In this document: one piece after another, positions 46,294 to 54,458 of the stretch
Layout of the letters: the number at the start of each line of letters is the position of its first letter
How positions within the stretch are numbered: position 1 is the first letter of the stretch
DNA from: Mesorhizobium sp. PAMC28654
GTDB lineage: Bacteria > Pseudomonadota > Alphaproteobacteria > Rhizobiales > Rhizobiaceae
Length of the DNA: 64,000 nucleotides
NCBI RefSeq assembly: GCF_020616515.1
Contig: NZ_CP085135.1
Location: 682,001 to 746,000 of the forward strand
Reading direction: 5' to 3'
Notes under the pieces: generated by a model
The model's input: only the letters and a program-made list of their open reading frames with translations
What the model was told of the DNA's origin: nothing
Database searches by the model: none
Made by a program: the position numbers and the translations under genes

Positions 46294-48015
46294 ATGACAG
46301 TGCACCAGTCAAACACGGAACGTAGCCGGGACCTCTCGCAGCCGCTGGAAAAACTTGGGGCAGACGAGAGGATGAAGGCAAACAGCGACCAGCTGCGCGG
46401 CACCATAGCGGCCGGTCTTGTCGAAGAACTGACCGCCGCCGTGCCTGGCGACGACGTCAAGCTGATGAAATTTCACGGCCTCTACCAGCAGGACGACCGT
46501 GACATCCGCGATGAGCGCCGCCGGCAGAAGCTTGAGCCGGCCTACACCTTCATGGCCCGCATCCGTCTGCCGGGCGGCGTTTGCAGCCCCAGCCAATGGC
46601 TGAAGCTGGATGAGCTTGGGCGCGCCTACGCGGGCGAGACGCTGCGGCTGACGACGCGGCAGACGTTCCAGCTGCATCGCGTCAAGAAGCAGAATCTGCG
46701 CGCGACCATGCAAGGTTTGCGCGACGTGCTCCTGGACACCAAGGCTGCCTGCGGCGACGATTCCCGCGGCGTCATGTGCTCCGTCAATCCGCGGCTCTCC
46801 ACCTTGCATGCCGAGGTCTACGCCTTGGCCAAGCGCGCCAGCGACCATGCCATTCCCAAGACCGGGGCCTACCGCGAGATCTGGTATGGCGAGGAGCGCG
46901 CGGAGATTTCTGGGCCGGAAGAACCGCTCTATGGCCGCACCTACATGCCGCGAAAATTCAAGATCGGTTTCGTCATTCCGCCGATCAACGACATCGATGT
47001 CTATGCGCAGGATCTGGGCTTCATTGCCATAACCGCCAATGGCAAGCTCAAGGGCTTCAACATTGCCATTGGCGGCGGCATGGGCCGCACCGATCAGGCG
47101 CCCAAAACCTATCCGAGACTGGCCGATGTGATCGGTTTCGTCGGTGTCGACAAGGTGCTGCAGACTTGTGACGCGGTCATGCAGGTGCAGCGCGACTATG
47201 GCGACCGGGTCGATCGTGGCCGCGCCCGCTTCAAATACACCATCGATGACAAGGGCCTCGACTGGATCAAGGCGGAGATCGAGACAAGACTCGGCTTTCC
47301 GCTGGCGGCTGTCCGGCCTTACCAATTCATATCGAATGGCGACCCCATCGGATGGACGCGTGGAGAGGACGGGCGCGAGCACTGCACGCTCTTTATCGAG
47401 AACGGCCGTGTCATCGGCACGGTCATGGATGGGCTGCGCGCCATCGCCCGCATCCATCAGGGGACGTTCCGCATCACGCCGAACCAGAACCTGATCATCG
47501 CCGATGTCGCGCCGGAGGCACGGCCGGGCATTGAAAACCTGATGAAGGAATTCGGGCTCGACATCCTCAACAAGGCAAGCGGTTTGCGCCTGAACTCGAT
47601 GGCTTGCGTGGCGCTGCCGACCTGCGGTCTCGCCATGGCCGAAAGCGAGCGCTATCTGCCCGGCCTCATCGGCAAGATCGACACGATCTTGGCCGCACAC
47701 GGTCTGGCGCAAGAGCCGATAACCATTCGCATGACCGGCTGTCCCAATGGCTGCGCACGTCCCTACATCGCCGAGATAGCCCTGACCGGCCGCGCGCCTG
47801 GCAAGTACAATCTCTACCTCGGTGGCGGCTTTCACGGCCAGCGGCTGAACAAGATGGTTCTCGAAAACGTCGGCGAGGCCGCCATTCTGGACATGCTCGG
47901 GAAGGTGATCGCGCATTTTGCTGGGGATCGGCGACCGGACGAGCGTTTCGGCGATTTCGCCATTCGCGCTGGGTATGTCGCGGAGGTCAAGGAAGGCCGG
48001 CATTTCAACGACTGA
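46294..48015 (+). CDS. cysI: Sulfite reductase haemoprotein beta subunit
   Basis: 573 aa. Ferredoxin-like half domains and the siroheme/4Fe-4S site with four Cys: CVALPTCGLAMAESER and TGCPNGCARPY. It reduces sulfite to sulfide with six electrons. Start at 46294 (MTVHQSNTERSR); the long in-frame extension to 46033 overlaps cysJ and is not used. The gene follows cysJ after 7 bp in an operon with a peroxiredoxin and a PLP enzyme. Confidence 0.95.
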   Translation: MTVHQSNTERSRDLSQPLEKLGADERMKANSDQLRGTIAAGLVEELTAAVPGDDVKLMKFHGLYQQDDRDIRDERRRQKLEPAYTFMARIRLPGGVCSPSQWLKLDELGRAYAGETLRLTTRQTFQLHRVKKQNLRATMQGLRDVLLDTKAACGDDSRGVMCSVNPRLSTLHAEVYALAKRASDHAIPKTGAYREIWYGEERAEISGPEEPLYGRTYMPRKFKIGFVIPPINDIDVYAQDLGFIAITANGKLKGFNIAIGGGMGRTDQAPKTYPRLADVIGFVGVDKVLQTCDAVMQVQRDYGDRVDRGRARFKYTIDDKGLDWIKAEIETRLGFPLAAVRPYQFISNGDPIGWTRGEDGREHCTLFIENGRVIGTVMDGLRAIARIHQGTFRITPNQNLIIADVAPEARPGIENLMKEFGLDILNKASGLRLNSMACVALPTCGLAMAESERYLPGLIGKIDTILAAHGLAQEPITIRMTGCPNGCARPYIAEIALTGRAPGKYNLYLGGGFHGQRLNKMVLENVGEAAILDMLGKVIAHFAGDRRPDERFGDFAIRAGYVAEVKEGRHFND

Positions 48016-48047
48016 CGCTTCAAGATCAAAACAGGAAGGACAAAATC

Positions 48048-48680
48048 ATGTCATTGCAACTTGGCCAGATCGCCCCAGACTTCGAGCAGCAAAGCACGCA
48101 AGGGAAAATCCACTTCCACGAATGGCTCGGCAATTCGTGGGGCATCTTCTTCAGCCATCCGAAGAATTTCACCCCGGTCTGCACCACGGAACTGGCCGAG
48201 GTCGCCCGCCTCAAGCCGGAATGGGCCAGACGCGGCGTCAAGCCGCTCGGCCTCTCGGTCGACGACGTCAAGGCGCATACTCTTTGGGAAAAGGACATCG
48301 AGGAGACGCAGGGGCAGGCGCTCAACTTCCCGATGCTTGCCGACACCGACAAGAAGGTCGCCAATCTCTATGGCATGATCCACGTCGAGACTGACCCGAA
48401 CGTGACAGTGCGCGCCGTCTACGTTATCGATCCAAACAAGAAAATCCGTCTAAGCCTGACTTACCCGCCGAGCGCCGGCCGCAATTTTTCCGAAATCCTG
48501 CGCGCCATCGACAGCCTGCAACTCACCGACAATCAGAAGGTCTCGACGCCGGTGAACTGGCAGCCGGGCCAGCCGGTCATCATCTCGCCAAGTCTCTCCA
48601 ATGAGCAAGCGAAAGAGCGGTTCCCCCAAGGTTGGCAGGAACTGCGCCCCTATCTGCGCATGGTCCAATTGCAGGGCTAA
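48048..48680 (+). CDS. 1-Cys peroxiredoxin (Prx6 type)
   Basis: 210 aa. Peroxidatic Cys in HPKNFTPVCTTELAEVARL and the Prx6-type C-terminal domain (PVNWQPGQPVIISPS), no resolving Cys of the 2-Cys type. It reduces hydroperoxides using an external thiol. The start ATG at 48048 follows AGGAAGGA. It lies between sulfite reductase and the PLP enzyme, which fits protection of sulfur metabolism or use of thiols made here. Confidence 0.92.
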   Translation: MSLQLGQIAPDFEQQSTQGKIHFHEWLGNSWGIFFSHPKNFTPVCTTELAEVARLKPEWARRGVKPLGLSVDDVKAHTLWEKDIEETQGQALNFPMLADTDKKVANLYGMIHVETDPNVTVRAVYVIDPNKKIRLSLTYPPSAGRNFSEILRAIDSLQLTDNQKVSTPVNWQPGQPVIISPSLSNEQAKERFPQGWQELRPYLRMVQLQG

Positions 48681-48715
48681 TTTCCAAAACCTTATTCCTG
48701 TCGCGTGAGGCGTTC

Positions 48716-49876
48716 ATGACCAAGCCCAGAGATCCTCGGACCATCGCGGCGGCGAACGGCATCGCCGCCGACAGCGGCTTCGGCGCAGTCACGCCGCCGA
48801 TCTATCTTTCGAGCACCTTCGTTTTCCCAGGCTATGAGCAGGCAGGGCGTTATGAATACACGCGCGCCGGTAATCCGAGCCGGGACATGCTGGGCGAAAC
48901 ACTGGCCAAGCTGGAAGGGGGTGCCGGCGCTGTCGTCACCGCCTCGGGCATGGCCGCGGTCGATCTGGTGCTGGGGCAGTTGAGACGAGACGATCTCGTC
49001 GTTGCGCCGCATGATTGCTACGGGGGCACCTACCGGCTGCTTTCAATTCGCCGCGACAAAGGGCATTTCGATGTGCTCTTCGTTGACCAGGGCGATGCAG
49101 CAGCTCTGTCGGCGGTGTTGGCGAAGAAGCCGGCCCTCGTGCTGATCGAGACACCCAGCAATCCACTGATGCGCGTCGTCGACATCCGTTCGATCGCTTC
49201 TCAGGCAAAGGCTGTCGGCGCGAAGGTTGCAGTGGACAATACCTTCCTGTCGCCCGCTCTGCAGCGACCGATCGCGCTGGGTGCGGATTTTGTCATCCAC
49301 TCCACAACCAAATACCTCAATGGCCATTCCGATGTGGTGGGTGGCGCCGTCATCGCGGCGCGACAGCACGATGTCGAGGCACTCGGCGAATGGGCGAAGA
49401 TCACCGGTGTCGCTGGAGCGCCGTTCGATGCCTACCTAACGCTCAGGGGCCTTCGCACGCTGTTCCCGCGTATCGAGCGGCAGCAAGCCAACGCGGCGGC
49501 AGTGGCCGTTTTCTTACAAAAGCAGCCGCAAGTCAGCGCCGTCCATTATCCGGGGCTTGAATCCCATCCCGGTCACGCAATCGCCAAAAGTCAGCAAGCC
49601 GGGTTCGGCGCCATGCTGAGCTTTGAACTCGCTGGAAGCGCGGAGGCGGTTCGGCGCTTCGTCGAAGCGGTCGAAGTCATCACGCTGGCCGAGTCCCTTG
49701 GTGGCGTCGAGAGCCTTGTGGCGCATCCGGCGACCATGACCCATGCTGGCATGGGCGCCGACGCCCGCAGGGTGGCAGGCATCAGCGACAGTCTGTTGCG
49801 GCTCTCGGTTGGCCTCGAAGCGGAGACTGATCTGATCGCCGATCTTGAGAGAGCCCTTTCCAAAGCTGCTGGTTAA
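48716..49876 (+). CDS. Cys/Met metabolism PLP enzyme (MetB-like)
   Basis: 386 aa. Cys_Met_Meta_PP family: TRAGNPSRDMLGETLAKLEG, ETPSNPLMRVVDI, DNTFLSPALQRPIALGADFV, HSTTKYLNGHSDVVGGAV with the PLP Lys, GGVESLVAHPATMTHA. It could be cystathionine gamma-synthase, beta-lyase or O-acetylhomoserine sulfhydrylase; the motif set alone does not decide. In this operon it would use the sulfide from sulfite reductase. A start at 48716 has GTGAGG just upstream; 48632 lacks one. Confidence 0.85.
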   Translation: MTKPRDPRTIAAANGIAADSGFGAVTPPIYLSSTFVFPGYEQAGRYEYTRAGNPSRDMLGETLAKLEGGAGAVVTASGMAAVDLVLGQLRRDDLVVAPHDCYGGTYRLLSIRRDKGHFDVLFVDQGDAAALSAVLAKKPALVLIETPSNPLMRVVDIRSIASQAKAVGAKVAVDNTFLSPALQRPIALGADFVIHSTTKYLNGHSDVVGGAVIAARQHDVEALGEWAKITGVAGAPFDAYLTLRGLRTLFPRIERQQANAAAVAVFLQKQPQVSAVHYPGLESHPGHAIAKSQQAGFGAMLSFELAGSAEAVRRFVEAVEVITLAESLGGVESLVAHPATMTHAGMGADARRVAGISDSLLRLSVGLEAETDLIADLERALSKAAG

Positions 49877-49974
49877 GATCTGCAGACTCTATTCTAGCAA
49901 TGTTGTCTTAAGTGATCGGCAGCGGATCTTAAATAACGCTTATAGATGCATCCTATGCCTGACGAGAGCTCCCA

Positions 49975-50859
49975 TCAGGTAGACAAGCGGATGGTCCCCG
50001 CCAGCGTCACGTCGTAGCCGGTGAGCTCCGCCGCGCGCGTTGCCAGGTCGCCCCGTGCGATGAAGCGTAGCAACGCCTGCAGCGGTGACTGAAAGTAGGC
50101 GCGCTGGCGCATAAGCAGGTCGAAATCCTCCCATACCATTGGCACGAAATCGAGGCCGGAGGCACGTGCCGCAGCGCGCGTCGCGATGCCGCAATCCGCC
50201 TGGCCGGCACGAACGGCGGATGCGAGATCGGGGCCGGTCAGGCAGGGCGGATCGAGCCGGTTCAAGTCGGATTGGGCTGCCCCTGACCTGGTCAGCAAAA
50301 TGTCGAGCAGCATTTGTGCTCCAGCCCCATTCTGCCTGACCGCCATTTTCGCATTCGTGGCCAAAACGTCGCCAAAGCTCTGAAGTCCTTTCGGATTGCC
50401 CGGCGATAGTAAAAGTCCCTGCTCGCGCCGCGTCAGCGCGACAAGCACTGCGTCATGCAGACGCGGCATGGCCCGGACCGCCACGACATTGGCCGGCTCT
50501 TCGCCATCGCCTGCGCCATGAAAGTGAATGGCGGCAGCGACGATCTCGCCACGCAGCAGACGGGCGATGCCACCCCCGGTGCCTTCGTTCAGCGAGGCCA
50601 GACCCGAACCGGACTGCCGCAGGCACCATTCGAGCAAATCGTCCTGGCTGCCACCGACGATCGGCGGGGCTTCGGCAGGGATCATTCCCTCCGGCCGTCG
50701 CAGACCGGACAGCACCCAGCGGTCAAGTTCATGACGCGGAAACAGCCATTTTCCAGTCGTCTTGCTGCACGGAATCGCGTTGCCTGCCACTAGTTCATAG
50801 AGCTTGCGTTCGCCGAGCCGGAGATAGTCGGCAGCTTCGGCTGTGGTCAACAGGTCCAT
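49975..50859 (-). CDS. One-component regulator: HTH_17 + PBP-like domain
   Basis: 294 aa. N-terminal excisionase-type HTH (MDLLTTAEAADYLRLGERKL, GKWLFPRHELDRWV) and a periplasmic-binding-protein-like ligand domain (LEWCLRQSGSGLASLNEGTG, LLLSPGNPKGLQSFGDVL, GQADCGIATRAAARASGLDF). The same ligand domain appears in the C-terminal half of the MoeA fusion at 54459. It is divergent from tupB with 85 bp between starts, so it likely senses tungstate, molybdate or a cofactor intermediate and controls the transporter (inference). The start at 50859 gives the HTH; longer upstream frames are not used. Stop near 49975; convergent with the MetB-like gene. Confidence 0.85.
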   Translation of the reverse strand: MDLLTTAEAADYLRLGERKLYELVAGNAIPCSKTTGKWLFPRHELDRWVLSGLRRPEGMIPAEAPPIVGGSQDDLLEWCLRQSGSGLASLNEGTGGGIARLLRGEIVAAAIHFHGAGDGEEPANVVAVRAMPRLHDAVLVALTRREQGLLLSPGNPKGLQSFGDVLATNAKMAVRQNGAGAQMLLDILLTRSGAAQSDLNRLDPPCLTGPDLASAVRAGQADCGIATRAAARASGLDFVPMVWEDFDLLMRQRAYFQSPLQALLRFIARGDLATRAAELTGYDVTLAGTIRLST

Positions 50860-50862
50860 ACC

Positions 50863-50903
50863 TGCATCAATATGCATATTTTGGGTTGGTTTCAATCGTT
50901 TGA
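50863..50903 (+). promoter_or_regulatory. Recurrent-type element, variant copy 8 / tup operator region
   Basis: TGCATCAATATGCATA dyad in the divergent promoter and TTCAATCGTTTGACAG, 24 nt from TGCA to CGTTTG (one more than the other copies). It may be the same LysR site or the binding site of the divergent HTH/PBP regulator. TTGACA could be the tup -35. Confidence 0.45.
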
Positions 50904-50944
50904 CAGAACAGGAATCATTGCAGACAAAGCCCGCGGAGGCGAGA

Positions 50945-51637
50945 ATGCCGGATAGTCTTGACGCTTGGCAGCTGATTATCGGCGGTGACCCCGCGCTATA
51001 CGCGATTGTACGGCTGTCACTAGTCGTCAGCCTGTCGGCGGTGGCGATCGCGGTTGTGGTCGGGTTGCCGCTCGGGGCCATGCTTGCGTTGACGCACTTT
51101 CGCGGTCGTACGGCGCTGATCGTGCTGCTGAACTGCTTCATGGGCCTGCCCCCGGTCGTGGTCGGCCTGACAGTGTTCCTTCTCCTATCGCGTTCGGGGC
51201 CGCTTGGCGTTCTTGGCATCCTGTTCACACCACTGGCCATGGTCATCGCTCAAGCGCTGCTGGTGGCACCGATTATCGCCGCGCTCACGCGCCAGACAGT
51301 CGAGGATCTGTGGCGCGAATATCGCGACGAACTGACGGCGATGAATGTCGGGCCGGCTGACCGCATGGCGACGCTTTTGTGGGACAGCCGCTTCAGTCTC
51401 ATCACCGCACTCTTGGCGGGGTTTGGTCGTGCCGCCGCCGAAGTCGGCACCGTGATGATCGTCGGCGGCAACATTGACGGCTACACCCGTACCATGACTA
51501 CCGCGATCGCGCTTGAGACTTCGAAGGGAAATCTGCCGTTTGCCATGGGATTGGGGCTTATCCTCATCGCGTTGATCCTTGTGATCAACGCCGCTGCCTG
51601 GGCAGTCCGTGCATGGTCCGAGCAAAGGGCGGGCTGA
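50945..51637 (+). CDS. tupB: Tungstate ABC transporter permease
   Basis: 230 aa, five to six membrane helices (AIVRLSLVVSLSAVAIAVVV, GLPPVVVGLTVFLLL, GLILIALILVINAAAW), EAA-type loop (GRAAAEVGTVMIVGGNIDG). Of the Tup/Wtp tungstate permease type, shorter than the sulfate CysTW permeases. GGAGG just upstream supports the start at 50945. It overlaps tupC by 1 nt (TGATG) and is divergent from the regulator. Supplies tungstate to the cytoplasm. Confidence 0.88.
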   Translation: MPDSLDAWQLIIGGDPALYAIVRLSLVVSLSAVAIAVVVGLPLGAMLALTHFRGRTALIVLLNCFMGLPPVVVGLTVFLLLSRSGPLGVLGILFTPLAMVIAQALLVAPIIAALTRQTVEDLWREYRDELTAMNVGPADRMATLLWDSRFSLITALLAGFGRAAAEVGTVMIVGGNIDGYTRTMTTAIALETSKGNLPFAMGLGLILIALILVINAAAWAVRAWSEQRAG

Positions 51638-52362
51638 TGATGCGAGACCTGTCAAGCGATCTCCCCGTCACGTTGCAAAGCGTAGCGCTGTGCGCCGGCG
51701 CCACCAAAATTCTCGATTGCTTGAGCCTTACCATCACGCCCGGCGCGCCGACGTTCATCGTCGGGCCGAACGGGTCGGGCAAGACCTCGCTACTCAGACT
51801 GTGCATGGGCCTCGTTGCTCCTTCAGAAGGCAGAGTTAGCTGGGGCGGGCGCGATGCGGTGGGCCCCGGCCGCCTGGCCATGCTGTTCCAGCGTCCGGTC
51901 ATGCTGCGCCGCTCGGTCGCAGCCAACGTCACCTATGGCCTGAAGCAGGCGGGTATACCGCGAAGCCTTCGCAAGGCGCGCATGGAAGAAGCGCTCGCCC
52001 GCGTCGGGCTCCTGGAACTTGCCGACCGCCCGGCCAGGCGACTTTCAGGCGGTGAACAGCAGCGTGTGGCGCTCGCTCGCGCCCTGGCGCGCGAACCAGA
52101 GTTGCTGCTGCTAGACGAACCTACCGCCAATCTCGATCCGGCAGCGGCCCGCGGCGTCGAGGAGATCGTGCTGATGGTGGCGCAATCCGGCATCAAGGTC
52201 GTCATGGCCTCGCATGATCTCGGCCAGGTGCGAAGGCTGGCCGGCGAGGTGATGTTTCTTGTCCGTGGACGCCTTTGCGAGCGCGCCGGCGCCGCCGATT
52301 TCTTCGACCGTCCTTCAACCCCGGAGGCTGCCGCGTTCATTCGCGGCGATCTCGTCATCTGA
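51637..52362 (+). CDS. tupC: Tungstate ABC transporter ATPase
   Basis: 241 aa. Walker A GPNGSGKTSLL, signature LSGGEQQRVALARALAREP, Walker B LLLLDEPTANLD and His-loop SHDLGQVRRL. Start at 51637 overlaps the permease stop. Couples ATP hydrolysis to tungstate import by TupAB. No C-terminal molybdate-sensing domain of the ModC type. Confidence 0.9.
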   Translation: MMRDLSSDLPVTLQSVALCAGATKILDCLSLTITPGAPTFIVGPNGSGKTSLLRLCMGLVAPSEGRVSWGGRDAVGPGRLAMLFQRPVMLRRSVAANVTYGLKQAGIPRSLRKARMEEALARVGLLELADRPARRLSGGEQQRVALARALAREPELLLLDEPTANLDPAAARGVEEIVLMVAQSGIKVVMASHDLGQVRRLAGEVMFLVRGRLCERAGAADFFDRPSTPEAAAFIRGDLVI

Positions 52363-52382
52363 CCGGCATACCAGGAGTTATC

Positions 52383-53219
52383 ATGTTGAACCGCCGTCTC
52401 TTTTCCGCCCTAGCCGCATTCGCTTTGCTCTCTTTCGGCAGTGTCGCCGCAATTGCGAAGGACAAATCCATCGTCGTCGCCTCGACCACCTCGACGCAGG
52501 ATTCAGGCTTGTTCGACTACCTTCTACCGATCTTCAAGGCCAAAACTGGCATCGACGTGAAGGTCATTGCGCAGGGCACCGGCCAGGCGCTCGACACTGC
52601 GCGTCGTGGCGATGCTGACGTCGTGTTTGTGCACGCCAAGGAGCAGGAGCTGAAATTTCTCGAAGAGGGCTTTGGCGTGAAGCGCTTCGACGTGATGTAT
52701 AATGATTTCGTGCTGATCGGCCCCAAGAGCGATCCGGCCGGCGTCAAGGGAACCACGGATATCACCGCCGCCTTCGACACAATCCGCATCAAAAAAGCGC
52801 CGTTCGTTTCTCGCGGCGACAAGTCCGGCACGAATAGCGCCGAACTTAAGCTCTGGAAGGAAGCGGGCGTCGACATCGATACGGCCAAGGGCGCGTGGTA
52901 TCGCGACATCGGACAAGGCATGGGCGCGGCGCTGAACACCGCCGGCGCCATGAACGCCTATGTTCTTTCCGACCGTGGGACGTGGCTCTCGTTCAAGAAT
53001 CGTGGCGATCTCGAAATCATGGTCGAGGGCGACAAGCGGCTCTTCAACCAATATGGCGTCATGTTGGTCAATCCGAAGAAATTTCCGACAGTGAAGGCCG
53101 ACCTTGGCCGGAGCTTCATCGACTATCTGGTATCTGCGGAAGGGCAGAAAGCGATCGCCAACTATCAGATCGACGGAAAGCAATTGTTCTTTCCCAACGC
53201 CAGCCGCGACCCGTCTTAG
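52383..53219 (+). CDS. tupA: Tungstate-binding periplasmic protein
   Basis: 278 aa with a signal peptide (residues 1-23). The TTSTQDSGLFDYL segment is the TupA oxyanion signature. The start ATG at 52383 follows AGGAGTT. TupA proteins prefer tungstate over molybdate by a large margin. The order tupB-C-A here is permease, ATPase, binding protein. With a formate dehydrogenase nearby it most likely feeds a tungsten cofactor. Confidence 0.92.
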   Translation: MLNRRLFSALAAFALLSFGSVAAIAKDKSIVVASTTSTQDSGLFDYLLPIFKAKTGIDVKVIAQGTGQALDTARRGDADVVFVHAKEQELKFLEEGFGVKRFDVMYNDFVLIGPKSDPAGVKGTTDITAAFDTIRIKKAPFVSRGDKSGTNSAELKLWKEAGVDIDTAKGAWYRDIGQGMGAALNTAGAMNAYVLSDRGTWLSFKNRGDLEIMVEGDKRLFNQYGVMLVNPKKFPTVKADLGRSFIDYLVSAEGQKAIANYQIDGKQLFFPNASRDPS

Positions 53220-53276
53220 TCGGGTCACTCTGCCAATCCCTACATTGAGGGCGGGAGGACTGTTTCACCTGGGTCA

Positions 53277-54443
53277 ATGACAGTTGCAATACGGATCACA
53301 GCTGGCCCATCATTGGGCATGAGCAGAACGCAACTTTCGAACGGCACGTTGACCAGCCTCGAATCGGCGCTCGCCGAACTGCTCGACGGCTTGGTTCCGG
53401 CCGCCCTCACATCCGTGCCGCTTGCGCAGGCGCGGGGGCGTATCGCCGCTGAAATGGCAGTGCTTGCAAACCCGCTGCCTGAGCGTAACAAGGCCGTGAT
53501 CGACGGCTGGGCGCTGCGTTCGCTCGATCTTGCCGGCGCATCGTCCTATTCGCCGGTTCCTTTGATGAGCGCCCCGGTGTGGGTCGAAGCCGGCGACGCG
53601 CTTCCCGATGGCTGCGACTGCGTGCTGGAAGCAAATCTGGTCGAGTGCGCAGGCCCAATCTCGCAAGCCTTCGCGGATGCGATTCCCGGCGAGGGCACAC
53701 GTCGTTCCGGCGAGGACATCGCCGCTGGCCGGCCCGCCACAATCGCCGGCCGCCCCCTGTCTGCCATCGACCTTCTGGCCGCTCGCGCCGCCGGATTTGA
53801 GACGGTTGCGGTGCGTTCGCCGAATGTCCGCCTGATCGATGTGGCGGCAATCGATGGCAATTTGCTGACGGTGGAACTCATCGCCGAATTGGTGCGGGCG
53901 GCGGGAGCGCGCGTTTCGGTTGAAACTACCGCGCGCGATGCACGATCGATCACCGATACGCTCGATGCCCACCCATGCGACCTGATTGTTACCGTCGGCG
54001 GCACCGGCTTTGGTCGTTCCGACGCCACCGCCGAGGCGCTGACGACGCGCGGCGCGTTGATTGCGCACGGAATCGCGCTTCGACCCGGCCGCACTGCGGC
54101 GATCGGCAAACTGGGCGCCCATCCGATCATAGCGCTGCCCGGCGCGCCGGATCAGGCTTTAGCGGCCTATCATGCGCTGCTGCAGCCAATACTTGACCGT
54201 CTGACCGATCGCACAGGCAGGTCCGGTACAGTGCTGCCGTTGGCGCGCAAGATATCGTCAGCCGTCGGCATTACCGAGATCGCGCTGCTCAGACAAGAAA
54301 GGTCTGCCTGGATCCCACTCGGCGTTGGCGATCTGTCGCTGGACCATCTTCGCATGGCCGATGCATGGCTTGCCATAGCCGGCCACAATGAGGGATATGC
54401 CGCTGGAATGCCCGTTGAAGCCTTTCCACTGCGCATGACCTGA
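53277..54443 (+). CDS. MoeA-like molybdopterin-binding protein
   Basis: 388 aa. It has a MoeA N-terminal-type region (NPLPERNKAVIDGWALRSLD in place of the usual MDGYA, AGDALPDGCDCVLEAN), a MoCF-binding domain (VRLIDVAAIDG, VTVGGTGFGRSDATAEAL), and LPGAPDQALAAYHALLQP. Divergent from canonical MoeA in several motifs, so it may be a specialised molybdenum or tungsten insertase. It is co-directional with tupA (57 bp gap) and the MoeA-PBP fusion. An internal Met at 53319 is another possible start. Confidence 0.8.
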   Translation: MTVAIRITAGPSLGMSRTQLSNGTLTSLESALAELLDGLVPAALTSVPLAQARGRIAAEMAVLANPLPERNKAVIDGWALRSLDLAGASSYSPVPLMSAPVWVEAGDALPDGCDCVLEANLVECAGPISQAFADAIPGEGTRRSGEDIAAGRPATIAGRPLSAIDLLAARAAGFETVAVRSPNVRLIDVAAIDGNLLTVELIAELVRAAGARVSVETTARDARSITDTLDAHPCDLIVTVGGTGFGRSDATAEALTTRGALIAHGIALRPGRTAAIGKLGAHPIIALPGAPDQALAAYHALLQPILDRLTDRTGRSGTVLPLARKISSAVGITEIALLRQERSAWIPLGVGDLSLDHLRMADAWLAIAGHNEGYAAGMPVEAFPLRMT

Positions 54444-54458
54444 GACAAGGACGCCGAT

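Noticed and set aside
47604..48047. Long in-frame extension of the peroxiredoxin gene
   Set aside because: It lies within cysI and has no peroxiredoxin sequence; 48048 has AGGAAGGA.
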